DNA of 13,090 bases. Source: an uncultured Bacilli bacterium (GTDB lineage: Bacteria > Bacillota_I > Bacilli_A > RF39 > UBA660). The DNA lies in assembly GCA_947856335.1 (NCBI GenBank), contig CANUCD010000019.1:1-13090 (forward strand), read 5' to 3'. The translations under genes were made by a program, and so were the position numbers. Below the pieces are notes generated by a model. The model saw nothing but the letters and a program-made list of their open reading frames with translations, was not told where the DNA came from and made no database searches. Shown here piece by piece: positions 1 through 6,799 of this stretch. Within the stretch, counting starts at the first letter, position 1. Each line of letters opens with the position of its first letter.

Positions 1-52
1 CATTTGACTTTTAATCAAAGGGTCGAGGGTTCGAATCCCTCGCGAGCCACCA
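1..52 (+). tRNA. tRNA-Lys (anticodon UUU), 3' part only
   Basis: The window opens inside a tRNA. The anticodon arm is stem TTTGA (3-7), loop CTTTTAA (8-14) and stem TCAAA (15-19), giving anticodon TTT at 10-12. The T arm is GAGGG (25-29), loop TTCGAAT (30-36) and CCCTC (37-41). The 3' acceptor strand GCGAGCC (42-48), discriminator A49 and encoded CCA (50-52) follow. The acceptor 5' strand and D arm lie before the window. Confidence 0.95.
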
Positions 53-66
53 TTTAATTTGTTGAT

Positions 67-91
67 AAAGCCTTTATTTAAGGGCTTTTTT
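67..91 (+). terminator. Intrinsic terminator after tRNA-Lys
   Basis: A 9-bp stem (67-75 with 80-88, one G-T wobble) closes a 4-base ATTT loop and runs into a T tract ending at 91. It lies 15 bases after the tRNA CCA and would end the tRNA transcript. Confidence 0.85.
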
Positions 92-203
92 AATTGATAA
101 GATAAAATAAAGATTTGAATAATTATGTTAAAAAAACGTGTGATTTTGACTACGTAGCATACAAATAACATACAAGTAGTATACTTTATATTTAAAGACA
201 CAG

Positions 204-1211
204 TTAATACATTGATGATTTATCTATAATATAATCATCAAATATAATAGGTAAATTATTATAAAATAATGAAAAATAATTGCTTGTTTGATTAGGAAAA
301 TAGCTTGAAAGGGGATTAGAAAATCCTGTAATACAAACCTCCATATCCACTTTTATATTTTCATCTACTTCAATATAAGTAAACTCATTAAGTATTTTAA
401 AAACATTATATAGTTTAGAATCTATTACTATCTTTTTTATTAAATCACTCATTCCATGATGATAACCAAAAGGAATAATCGCTGTATATTTTATTCTTTT
501 ATTATTCTTTGTTTTAATAACTTTAATAACTTTAGAATATAAAGTAAAAACTTGTTTTAAAGAAATATCTTCTTTTTGAAACAATTTTCTTTTTTCCAAA
601 TAAGTTCCATAAACAGAATTATCAAGTAAAATAGCATTAGAACCATGAATTTTATTTTTATCTGCTTCACTATTTAAAATATGTAGTAAAGAATTTTGAA
701 TAGGTTTAACAATATACTTAAATTCCTCATAATCTTTTTCATCAATATGAGCAATATATCCTAGAAGCTTCATATACTCAAATCCATCATCTAAATAATC
801 AATAATATCAAGTCTATTGTTAATACCAATTTCTCCTTGAACATCAATATAAAACAAAAAAGAAAATGTATCATGAAGATTTAAAGAACGTACTAACTTT
901 AAAATGCTAATATCTCTTACAACAACAATCGCATTCATCATAATTAAATCATATAATCTATCCTCATCAATTTCCCCATCATAAATAACAGGTATATCAC
1001 TTTGATATTTACGAACTTCAAGTAAATCATTAAAGTGATTAACATAAAGATAATCAATCTTTACATCTAAATATTTAACTAAATATAATCCATGATAAAA
1101 AGCATGATTACTAACATCTAAAATATAATACGAAAAAGAATATCTTTTTTTAATAGTTAAAATATTATCTTCTAAATTTTGTTTATTTATTTTTATATAA
1201 TTTATACTCAT
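204..1211 (-). CDS. Alanine-racemase-like protein lacking the PLP lysine (probable pseudoenzyme)
   Basis: Most of the alanine racemase fold can be aligned by eye. The N-terminal barrel start has IKINKQNLEDNI. Residues 34-41 (SNHAFYHG) match the family's PLP motif KANAYGHG. A strand with YIDVQGEIGI, an LNS segment, a barrel exit and FGYHHG (249-253, family GYADG) follow. The key residues are gone: the PLP-binding Lys is Ser34, the segment carrying the catalytic Tyr (family GATY) is deleted, and the CMDQ motif reads ILNE. Length is 335 residues, against roughly 370 for active enzymes. I chose the ATG at 1211 because GGTGA sits 5 bases before it. The in-frame ATG at 1223 falls about where transcription should start and has no ribosome binding site. 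The gene is divergent from eno. Racemase activity is unlikely. A binding or regulatory role, or decay of an old paralog, is possible. Confidence 0.75.
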   Translation of the reverse strand: MSINYIKINKQNLEDNILTIKKRYSFSYYILDVSNHAFYHGLYLVKYLDVKIDYLYVNHFNDLLEVRKYQSDIPVIYDGEIDEDRLYDLIMMNAIVVVRDISILKLVRSLNLHDTFSFLFYIDVQGEIGINNRLDIIDYLDDGFEYMKLLGYIAHIDEKDYEEFKYIVKPIQNSLLHILNSEADKNKIHGSNAILLDNSVYGTYLEKRKLFQKEDISLKQVFTLYSKVIKVIKTKNNKRIKYTAIIPFGYHHGMSDLIKKIVIDSKLYNVFKILNEFTYIEVDENIKVDMEVCITGFSNPLSSYFPNQTSNYFSLFYNNLPIIFDDYIIDKSSMY

Positions 1212-1229
1212 ATCATTCACCATAAATAA

Positions 1230-1258
1230 ATTGTAACAAAATAGTAAAGTTAAGTCAA
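1230..1258 (-). promoter_or_regulatory. Promoter of the racemase-like gene
   Basis: On the minus strand the -35 box is TTGACT (1258-1253), then a 17-base spacer and a -10 box TACAAT (1235-1230). The predicted transcript start is near 1223, which supports translation from the ATG at 1211. Confidence 0.8.
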
Positions 1259-1285
1259 AAAATAATCATGAATAGTGTAAAAAGA

Positions 1286-1314
1286 TTGATAAGAAAGCTG
1301 CAACTTGATATACT
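1286..1314 (+). promoter_or_regulatory. Promoter of eno
   Basis: The -35 box TTGATA (1286-1291), a 17-base spacer and the -10 box TATACT (1309-1314) make a strong housekeeping promoter. Transcription should begin near 1321, giving a leader of about 18 bases with AGGTG at 1326-1330. The -35 box lies 27 bases from that of the divergent promoter. Confidence 0.8.
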
Positions 1315-1338
1315 TATAAATAGGTAGGTGAAGTTAAA

Positions 1339-2574
1339 ATGGCAAAAATTATAGATTTAATAGGAAGAGAAATACTAGATAGCAGAGGAAATCCTACAGT
1401 TGAAGCAAAACTTGTTTTAGATAATGGAATAACTGCCGTAGCAAGAGTTCCCTCAGGAGCATCTACTGGTTCTAAGGAGGCTTTAGAATTAAGAGATAAT
1501 GATAAAAAAAGATATCACGGCAAAGGTGTTTTAAAAGCAGTTAGTAATATCAACACAATTATTAAAGATAACTTAGTAGGAAAAGAACTAGAACAAGTAA
1601 TGATTGATAAACTTTTAATTAGTCTAGATGGAACAGAAAATAAAAGCAATTTAGGAGCAAATGCTACTTTAGCTGTATCTTTAGCAAGTATTAAAGCATC
1701 TGCCAAGAGTGAACATAAAGAACTTTATGCTTATTTATCAGGAGGACATATTAGTATGCCACTTCCTATGGTAAATATTATAAATGGAGGAGTGCACGCA
1801 GATAATAACTTAGATATTCAAGAATTTATGATTGTTCCTGCTGTAAAGAAAATGACTAAGCGCATCGAAATAGCAAGTGAAATCTTTCACACTCTAAAAG
1901 ATATTTTAAAATCTCAAAATTTAGCAACTTCAGTAGGTGATGAAGGAGGATTTGCTCCTAACCTAGAATACAATGCCCTTGCTCTAGATTTAATCATGGA
2001 AGCTATAAAAAAAAGTGGATATACCCCAGGAGTAGATGTTTTCATTGCCATAGATGTGGCAGCTTCTGAAATTTATGACAAAAACACCAAAACTTATAAA
2101 ATCGATAAGCAAAATCTAACAAGTGATGAACTTATCAAATATTATATAACGTTAGTTAATAAATATCCTATTATTAGTATTGAAGACCCATTTGAAGAAA
2201 ATGATTTTGAATCTCTAGCTGTCCTAACTAAATTTATTGGTGAAAAAATAATGTTAGTGGGAGATGATTACTTTGTTACTAACACTAAATACTTAGAAAA
2301 GGGAATTGAACTTAAAGCAGGTAATGCCATTTTATTAAAAGCCAATCAAATAGGAACAGTAACAGAGATGATAAAAACAATTCTTTTAGCTAGAAAAAAT
2401 GGATTTAAGATGATTATATCCCATAGAAGTGGCGAAACAACAGATACATTTATTGCCGATTTTGCTGTTGGCTTATCCATTCCATTTATAAAAACAGGTT
2501 CTATTTCTAGAGGAGAGAGAATTTGTAAATACAATAGACTCATGGAAATAGAAAACGAATTGACGAATAAATAA
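1339..2574 (+). CDS. eno: Enolase (phosphopyruvate hydratase)
   Basis: Interconverts 2-phosphoglycerate and phosphoenolpyruvate in glycolysis, in the cytoplasm. All expected catalytic and metal residues are present: E162 (QEFMI), E202 (GDEGGFAPN), D239 (AIDVAASE), E282 (SIEDPF), D309 (VGDDYFVTN), K334 (LLKANQIGT), H362-R363-S364 (SHRSGETTD) and K385 (IKTGSISRGER). The N-terminal domain has the GASTGSKEALELRD loop. Length is 411 residues, slightly short for bacterial enolases (about 430). Several motifs (SIEDPFEENDFES, KGIELKAGNAILLK, GERICKYNRLMEIE) look more like archaeal enolases than the usual Bacillus form, and the normally conserved Leu of GDDLF is Tyr. ATG at 1339 follows AGGTGAAG and its own promoter. 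It is followed at 42 bases by an unknown gene and then deoD, not by other glycolytic genes. Confidence 0.96.
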   Translation: MAKIIDLIGREILDSRGNPTVEAKLVLDNGITAVARVPSGASTGSKEALELRDNDKKRYHGKGVLKAVSNINTIIKDNLVGKELEQVMIDKLLISLDGTENKSNLGANATLAVSLASIKASAKSEHKELYAYLSGGHISMPLPMVNIINGGVHADNNLDIQEFMIVPAVKKMTKRIEIASEIFHTLKDILKSQNLATSVGDEGGFAPNLEYNALALDLIMEAIKKSGYTPGVDVFIAIDVAASEIYDKNTKTYKIDKQNLTSDELIKYYITLVNKYPIISIEDPFEENDFESLAVLTKFIGEKIMLVGDDYFVTNTKYLEKGIELKAGNAILLKANQIGTVTEMIKTILLARKNGFKMIISHRSGETTDTFIADFAVGLSIPFIKTGSISRGERICKYNRLMEIENELTNK

Positions 2575-2589
2575 TTAAAAATATCATAG

Positions 2590-2613
2590 ACTTCTCTTAT
2601 AAGAAAGAGAGGT
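2590..2613 (+). promoter_or_regulatory. Hairpin over the ribosome binding site of the gene at 2617
   Basis: Arm ACTTCTCTT (2590-2598), loop ATAAGA (2599-2604) and arm AAGAGAGGT (2605-2613) form 9 bp with one wobble pair. The 3' arm contains the ribosome binding site AGAGAGG, and TTT plus the start ATG follow directly. It could hold back translation, act as a weak terminator after eno, or both. Seen directly; function inferred. Confidence 0.5.
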
Positions 2614-2616
2614 TTT

Positions 2617-3144
2617 ATGATTTTAGATAAAAATAACCAATTAAAAGGAATTACCTTAAAAACATTTATTGATGAACAAAGAATATTAAAAACCCAAGTT
2701 AAGCTTTATCATATTATGTATCTTGATGAAGATATAATGACTTTACAAAAAGAAAGACTAACTTTATCAAACTTAACTTTAGAAGACATCTATTTATTAG
2801 AGCAATATCATATGATTGTTCCCGTAGCTAAAAATATTATTCCCTATGAAGAAAATGATCTTTTATTAAAAACATATTTAATTTATTTAAGCTATCTATA
2901 TATGATTGATTTATATAAAATATATGAAGAAAATAAAGAAGTTGCTCAAAAAATAATCTTAAACTTACATATTAGTAAATCAATTAAAGATAGTTTTATT
3001 AAATTATTAAATAAAGAAAATGCTCCATTTTTTAGTTCTTACATAGGAAAATTAAATACTCCTGAATATCGCTTAAATGTAAAAGAAGACAGTTTAGTAT
3101 TAAAAAGGAGTGTCAAAATAAATAAAAATATGTTAACATTATAA
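2617..3144 (+). CDS. Hypothetical protein, 175 residues, between eno and deoD
   Basis: I do not recognise this protein. It is rich in Leu, Ile, Lys, Glu and Tyr, with no Cys or Trp, and has no signal peptide or clear membrane span. The middle (residues about 85-140) looks helical and amphipathic, including an LKTYLIYLSYLYMIDLYKIY stretch dense in tyrosine. The C-terminus is basic. The start is ATG 2617 after AGAGAGG, inside the hairpin at 2590-2613. The stop lies 12 bases before the deoD start, so the two are probably cotranscribed and perhaps translationally linked. A possible promoter within the end of eno has TTGACG (2560-2565), 16 bases and TATCAT (2582-2587). The length, codon pattern and spacing make it a real gene. 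The function is unknown. Confidence 0.8.
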   Translation: MILDKNNQLKGITLKTFIDEQRILKTQVKLYHIMYLDEDIMTLQKERLTLSNLTLEDIYLLEQYHMIVPVAKNIIPYEENDLLLKTYLIYLSYLYMIDLYKIYEENKEVAQKIILNLHISKSIKDSFIKLLNKENAPFFSSYIGKLNTPEYRLNVKEDSLVLKRSVKINKNMLTL

Positions 3145-3156
3145 TAGGTGATGAAA

Positions 3157-3882
3157 ATGTTTATTGGAAAAAATCCTATTCATATTGAATCGAATGCAGA
3201 TATAGCAGAATTAGTTTTAATGCCAGGAGACCCTCTAAGAGCTAAATATATAGCAGATAATTTCTTAGAAGATGCAAAATTAGTAACAAATATTAGGAAT
3301 ATGTCTGGATATACAGGAACATACAAAGGAAAAAAAGTAACGGTTATGGCTCATGGTATGGGTATGCCTAGTGCTAGTATCTATGTTTTTGAACTAATTC
3401 ATTTCTTTCATGTAAAGAAGATAATTAGAATTGGAACTTGTGGAGCCGTAAGTCCTAAAATAGAAGTAGGGGATGTTATTTTAACTAAAAGTATTTATTC
3501 AGAATCTAATTTTGCTTATACTTATAATAATTATATAGGAAACGTAGTAGAGGCAACAGAAACACTAAATAAAACTATTTTAAAGACTGCTCAAGAACTA
3601 AACTTAAATATTCATTATGGAATGACTACAACCATGGATGTCTTTGGACCATATATTGATTTTGAAAGAGTATTAAATCGTATTCCTCATGAATATGAAA
3701 TATTAGGAGAAGAGATGGAAGGTTTTGGCGTATGTCATGTTGCAAATACAATGAATATAGAAGCAACAACACTTATGACTGCATCTGATTCTAAATTTTC
3801 AGAAAAGGTATTAACTCCAGAGGAAAGACAAACGAAACTAAATGATATGATAAAATTGGGTTTAGAATCTATTATAAAATAG
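3157..3882 (+). CDS. deoD: Purine nucleoside phosphorylase, DeoD type
   Basis: Cleaves purine (deoxy)ribonucleosides with phosphate to base and (deoxy)ribose-1-phosphate, in nucleoside salvage. Family marks are H9 (partner-subunit active-site His), GDPLRAKY (24-31), TGTYKGK, the IGTCGA phosphate loop, EEMEG (185-189, with the ribose-binding Met187 and Glu188), the catalytic Asp211 and the Arg224 that assists it (EERQ). Length is 241 residues, as expected for the hexameric family. After Asp211 the usual His (SDH) is Ser, and the loop that follows is diverged, so base preference may differ. I chose ATG 3157 because GGTGA (3147-3151) sits 5 bases ahead. The in-frame GTG 3148 and ATG 3151 overlap that binding site. 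It lies 12 bases after the preceding gene, and its stop abuts a CIRCE operator. Confidence 0.95.
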   Translation: MFIGKNPIHIESNADIAELVLMPGDPLRAKYIADNFLEDAKLVTNIRNMSGYTGTYKGKKVTVMAHGMGMPSASIYVFELIHFFHVKKIIRIGTCGAVSPKIEVGDVILTKSIYSESNFAYTYNNYIGNVVEATETLNKTILKTAQELNLNIHYGMTTTMDVFGPYIDFERVLNRIPHEYEILGEEMEGFGVCHVANTMNIEATTLMTASDSKFSEKVLTPEERQTKLNDMIKLGLESIIK

Positions 3883-3909
3883 TTAGCACTTACACTTGAC
3901 AAGTGCTAA
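3883..3909 (+). promoter_or_regulatory. CIRCE operator (HrcA binding site) upstream of clpB
   Basis: The inverted repeat TTAGCACTT (3883-3891), 9-base spacer and AAGTGCTAA (3901-3909) is the consensus layout of CIRCE, the operator of the heat-shock repressor HrcA. It starts on the base after the deoD stop and contains the clpB -35 box. The repeat runs into TTTTT (3910-3914), so it could also fold as a terminator for deoD. Confidence 0.95.
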
Positions 3910-3924
3910 TTTTTATGTTAAAAT
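3896..3924 (+). promoter_or_regulatory. Promoter of clpB, inside the CIRCE element
   Basis: The -35 box TTGACA (3896-3901) lies in the CIRCE spacer. A 17-base spacer leads to the -10 box TAAAAT (3919-3924). HrcA bound at CIRCE would cover the -35 region, so repression would be by occlusion. AAGGTG (3943-3948) is the ribosome binding site. Confidence 0.88.
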
Positions 3925-3953
3925 CTATGCTGTAATAGAAAGAAGGTGTTAAT

Positions 3954-6071
3954 ATGTATCCTAATATGCAGGAAGAAAACGAAAATGTTTTAGAGAAATA
4001 TGGACGTGATATAACACAAGCAGTAAAAAACAATAAGGTTGATCCCGTAATTGGTCGTGATGAAGAAATACGAAGCATTATTCGCGTTTTATCCAGAAAA
4101 ACAAAAAATAATCCCGTACTAATTGGTGAACCTGGTGTTGGTAAAACTGCGATTGTTGAAGGACTTGCCATCCGTATAGTAAAAGGAGATGTTCCAAGTA
4201 CCCTAAAGAATAAAAGAATATGGTCTTTAGATTTAGGCTCTTTAATCGCTGGAGCTAAATATCGTGGTGAATTTGAAGAACGTCTAAAAAAAGTTTTAAA
4301 AGAAATTAGTGATTCAAACGGGGATATTATATTATTTATAGATGAAATACACATGATTGTCGGTGCTGGTGCTGAAGGTGCTATGGATGCAGGCAACATG
4401 TTAAAACCAATGCTTGCTCGTGGTGAAATTAGATTAATTGGTGCAACGACTTTAAATGAGTATCGTAAGTATATTGAAAAAGATGGTGCACTAGAGCGTC
4501 GTTTGCAAAAAATCATTGTTCATGAACCAAATGTCGAAGATACTATCACAATACTTCGTGGTCTAAAAGAAAAATTTGAATTATTCCACAGTGTAAATAT
4601 TAAAGATAGTGCTCTAATTAGTGCTGCTACTTTAAGTGATAGATATATAACTGATAGATACCTCCCTGATAAAGCAATTGATTTAGTTGATGAAGCTTGT
4701 GCTACCATAAAAATGCAAATGGCTTCTGTTCCTACTGAATTAGATGCACTAACTCGTAAAATTATGAGCCTAGAAATTGAACGTGAAGCAATAAAAAAAG
4801 AAAAAGATGAAATATCAAAGGAAAGAAAAATAAAGCTTGATAGCGAAATTTCTAATCTAAAAGAAGAAGAAAATAAAATGCGTTCTAAATGGGAAGAAGA
4901 AAAAAGCTTAAATGATGAAATCAACAAGAAAAAAGAAGAATTAGATGGAGCAAGATTTAAACTTGAAACAGCTGAAAATAATTATGATTTAGAAACAGCA
5001 GCTCGTCTTCGTCATGGTGAAATTCCTAAACTAGAACAAGAGCTTGAAAATCTTCGTAGTAAAATTGACACTCAGATGTTAAGTGATACTGTAACAGAAG
5101 AAGATATAGCAAGAATTGTTGCTAAATGGACTAATATTCCTATTCAAAAACTAGTAAGTGGCGAAAAAGAAAAATTGCTTAACCTAGAAGCTAATTTAAA
5201 GAAAAGAGTAATAGGTCAAGACGCAGCAGTGAGTGTTGTTAGTAATGCCGTAATTAGAGCAAGAAGTGGTATTAAAGATCCAAATAGACCAATCGGTTCA
5301 TTTATCTTTCTTGGACCAACTGGTGTAGGTAAAACAGAACTAGCCAAATCTCTTGCTTATGAACTATTTGATGATGAACGCCACATGGTAAGAATAGATT
5401 GTTCTGAGTACATGGAAGCATTTAATGTCTCAAGACTTTTAGGTGCTCCTCCAGGATATGTTGGTTATGATGAGGGAGGAGAACTTACAGAAGCCGTAAG
5501 ACGTAATCCTTATAGTATTGTTCTATTTGATGAAATAGAAAAAGCCCATCCTGATGTCTTTAATATCCTACTACAAATATTAGATGATGGTAGAATTACT
5601 GATAGTACAGGAAAACTAGTAGATTTTAAAAATACAATTATCATTATGACATCTAACTTAGGTAGTGAATATATACTAGATAATGAAGAAAATGGTTCTT
5701 CAAAAGTAATGGAAGCCTTAAAAAGACACTTCCGTCCTGAATTTATCAATCGTATTGATGAAATTGTCATATTTAAGTCATTAGGTAAAGATGTTGTTTA
5801 TAATATTTTAGATAAAATTATTTTCGAAACAGAATCAAGACTTAAAAATATAGATATTCATATCAATCTTACTAAGAAAGCCAAAGACTTTATTATCGAA
5901 AATTCATATGAAGAAGCATATGGTGCAAGACCTATAAAAAGATATGTAACTCATAATATTGAAACTCTAATTGCAGATAAAATAATAAAAGATGAAATCA
6001 AATATCATGAAACACTCTTAGTAGATGTTAAAGATAATAAATTAGTAATCACTGAACAAGTATCATCATAG
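3954..6071 (+). CDS. clpB: ClpB-type disaggregase without the N-terminal domain
   Basis: ATP-driven hexameric chaperone that pulls polypeptides out of aggregates with DnaK. The first AAA+ module has Walker A GEPGVGKT (58-65), Walker B with D130-E131 and the ERRLQ arginine-finger region. A long coiled-coil middle domain spans about 262-372, which marks ClpB rather than ClpC. The second AAA+ module has Walker A GPTGVGKT (454-461), Walker B around D526, RPEFINRIDE and the sensor-2 GARPIKR. Length is 705 residues, against about 860 for full ClpB. The roughly 150-residue Clp_N domain is missing and the protein starts just before the first AAA+ module. The promoter, CIRCE and ribosome binding site sit immediately upstream, so this is the native start, not a window or frameshift artefact. 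Mollicute ClpB proteins are similarly short. Single-gene transcript under predicted HrcA control. Confidence 0.94.
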   Translation: MYPNMQEENENVLEKYGRDITQAVKNNKVDPVIGRDEEIRSIIRVLSRKTKNNPVLIGEPGVGKTAIVEGLAIRIVKGDVPSTLKNKRIWSLDLGSLIAGAKYRGEFEERLKKVLKEISDSNGDIILFIDEIHMIVGAGAEGAMDAGNMLKPMLARGEIRLIGATTLNEYRKYIEKDGALERRLQKIIVHEPNVEDTITILRGLKEKFELFHSVNIKDSALISAATLSDRYITDRYLPDKAIDLVDEACATIKMQMASVPTELDALTRKIMSLEIEREAIKKEKDEISKERKIKLDSEISNLKEEENKMRSKWEEEKSLNDEINKKKEELDGARFKLETAENNYDLETAARLRHGEIPKLEQELENLRSKIDTQMLSDTVTEEDIARIVAKWTNIPIQKLVSGEKEKLLNLEANLKKRVIGQDAAVSVVSNAVIRARSGIKDPNRPIGSFIFLGPTGVGKTELAKSLAYELFDDERHMVRIDCSEYMEAFNVSRLLGAPPGYVGYDEGGELTEAVRRNPYSIVLFDEIEKAHPDVFNILLQILDDGRITDSTGKLVDFKNTIIIMTSNLGSEYILDNEENGSSKVMEALKRHFRPEFINRIDEIVIFKSLGKDVVYNILDKIIFETESRLKNIDIHINLTKKAKDFIIENSYEEAYGARPIKRYVTHNIETLIADKIIKDEIKYHETLLVDVKDNKLVITEQVSS

Positions 6072-6085
6072 ATACTTGTTTTTTT
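6055..6085 (+). terminator. Intrinsic terminator of clpB
   Basis: A perfect 10-bp stem AACAAGTATC (6055-6064) / GATACTTGTT (6071-6080) with a 6-base loop leads into five more T. The 5' arm lies in the last codons and the stop codon TAG spans loop and 3' arm. Confidence 0.9.
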
Positions 6086-6112
6086 GCTTTTTAAAGGAAT
6101 TTGTGCTATAAT
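6084..6112 (+). promoter_or_regulatory. Distal promoter upstream of the HD gene
   Basis: The -35 box TTGCTT (6084-6089), 17 bases and TATAAT (6107-6112) preceded by TG at 6104-6105 form an extended -10 promoter. It starts in the clpB terminator tail. The predicted start is near 6119, 135 bases before the HD gene. Confidence 0.6.
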
Positions 6113-6142
6113 TATAACGTTTAAGAAAAAAACAACTAAGAT

Positions 6143-6166
6143 ACCCTATTAGTGGGTTTTATTTTT
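6143..6166 (+). terminator. Possible weak attenuator in the HD-gene leader
   Basis: A short stem ACCC (6143-6146) / GGGT (6154-6157) with a 7-base loop is followed by TTTATTTTT. The stem is only 4 bp, so termination would be inefficient. It lies about 25-50 bases after the predicted distal transcript start. Confidence 0.3.
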
Positions 6167-6187
6167 GATAAAATTAAACATTTAACC

Positions 6188-6216
6188 TTTACAAAAAGAA
6201 TATATTTTACTATAAT
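6188..6216 (+). promoter_or_regulatory. Proximal promoter of the HD-domain gene
   Basis: The -35 box TTTACA (6188-6193), 17 bases and TATAAT (6211-6216) predict a transcript start near 6223. The ribosome binding site AGGAG follows at 6241-6245. Confidence 0.8.
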
Positions 6217-6253
6217 GTTAATAGTCGCAAAATAAAAAGTAGGAGTTGAAGAG

Positions 6254-6799
6254 ATGACGAAACGTTTAAAATGCGAGTTTGATGAGTATGTGTGTGATAT
6301 ATTAAATAATGAATATTTTTTAGAAACAAAAAAAGATTTACATCACGGAACAAGTAAATATGAACATTCCCTAAGAGTAGCTAAGTTAAGTTTTCGCTTA
6401 GGTAAATATTTAAAAGCTGATTTAAGAAGTGTTGCCAGGGCAGGTCTTCTTCATGATTTCTTTTTTGGAACACGTAAAGAAAACCCCGAAAATTCATATT
6501 TAAAGCATCCTGTTACAGCATCTAATAATGCTAAAAAATATTTTAATGTAACAGAAAAAGAAGCCGAAGCAATAAAAACACATATGTTCCACCATGTTTT
6601 AATAAAAAAGATTTTTCCCTTTATAAATAGACACGAAAAAGCAACAATTAAGGAATTTAAACCTAAAAGTAAAGAAGGATGGATTATTTGTTTATCGGAT
6701 TTATTAGTCTCTTTAATGGAATGTGAACGCTTCCAATTTACTTATACATTTAATGTAGCAGTTTTACTTGTATTTAATATCATATTATTCAAAAATTAA
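6254..6799 (+). CDS. HD-domain protein, predicted metal-dependent phosphohydrolase
   Basis: A compact HD-superfamily protein of 181 residues. The metal-site series is visible in order: H38 (YEHSLRV), H67-D68 (LLHDFF), H85 (KHP), H110 (KTHMFHH) and D149 (CLSDLL). This fits a nucleotide or phosphoester hydrolase. The substrate cannot be told from sequence. It resembles the short stand-alone HD proteins common in Bacilli and Clostridia, with HHGTSKYEHS before the first metal His and an ARAGLLHDFF segment. The last 20 residues (about 160-178) are hydrophobic and could be a membrane-associated helix or just a core helix. Start ATG 6254 follows AGGAG by 8 bases. It has its own promoter and terminator, so it is monocistronic. 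Confidence 0.85.
   Translation: MTKRLKCEFDEYVCDILNNEYFLETKKDLHHGTSKYEHSLRVAKLSFRLGKYLKADLRSVARAGLLHDFFFGTRKENPENSYLKHPVTASNNAKKYFNVTEKEAEAIKTHMFHHVLIKKIFPFINRHEKATIKEFKPKSKEGWIICLSDLLVSLMECERFQFTYTFNVAVLLVFNIILFKN

Noticed and set aside
146..190. TTGACT with nearby palindromes CTACGTAG (150-157) and AGTATACT (178-185) and a repeated CATACAA 11 bases apart
   Set aside because: No -10 box lies at the right distance and no plus-strand gene follows. Short palindromes are expected in such AT-rich DNA, so I do not call a promoter or operator.
3890..4927. Long open frames on the minus strand opposite clpB
   Set aside because: They mirror the conserved clpB codons, have no ribosome binding site or recognisable domain, and one runs through the CIRCE region.
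6119..6168. A preQ1-like or pseudoknotted riboswitch (AACTAAG, ACCC/GGGT, CTAA/TTAG)
   Set aside because: The 5' stem of preQ1-I is missing, and the interleaved pairing would leave a 1-base loop, too short to be feasible.
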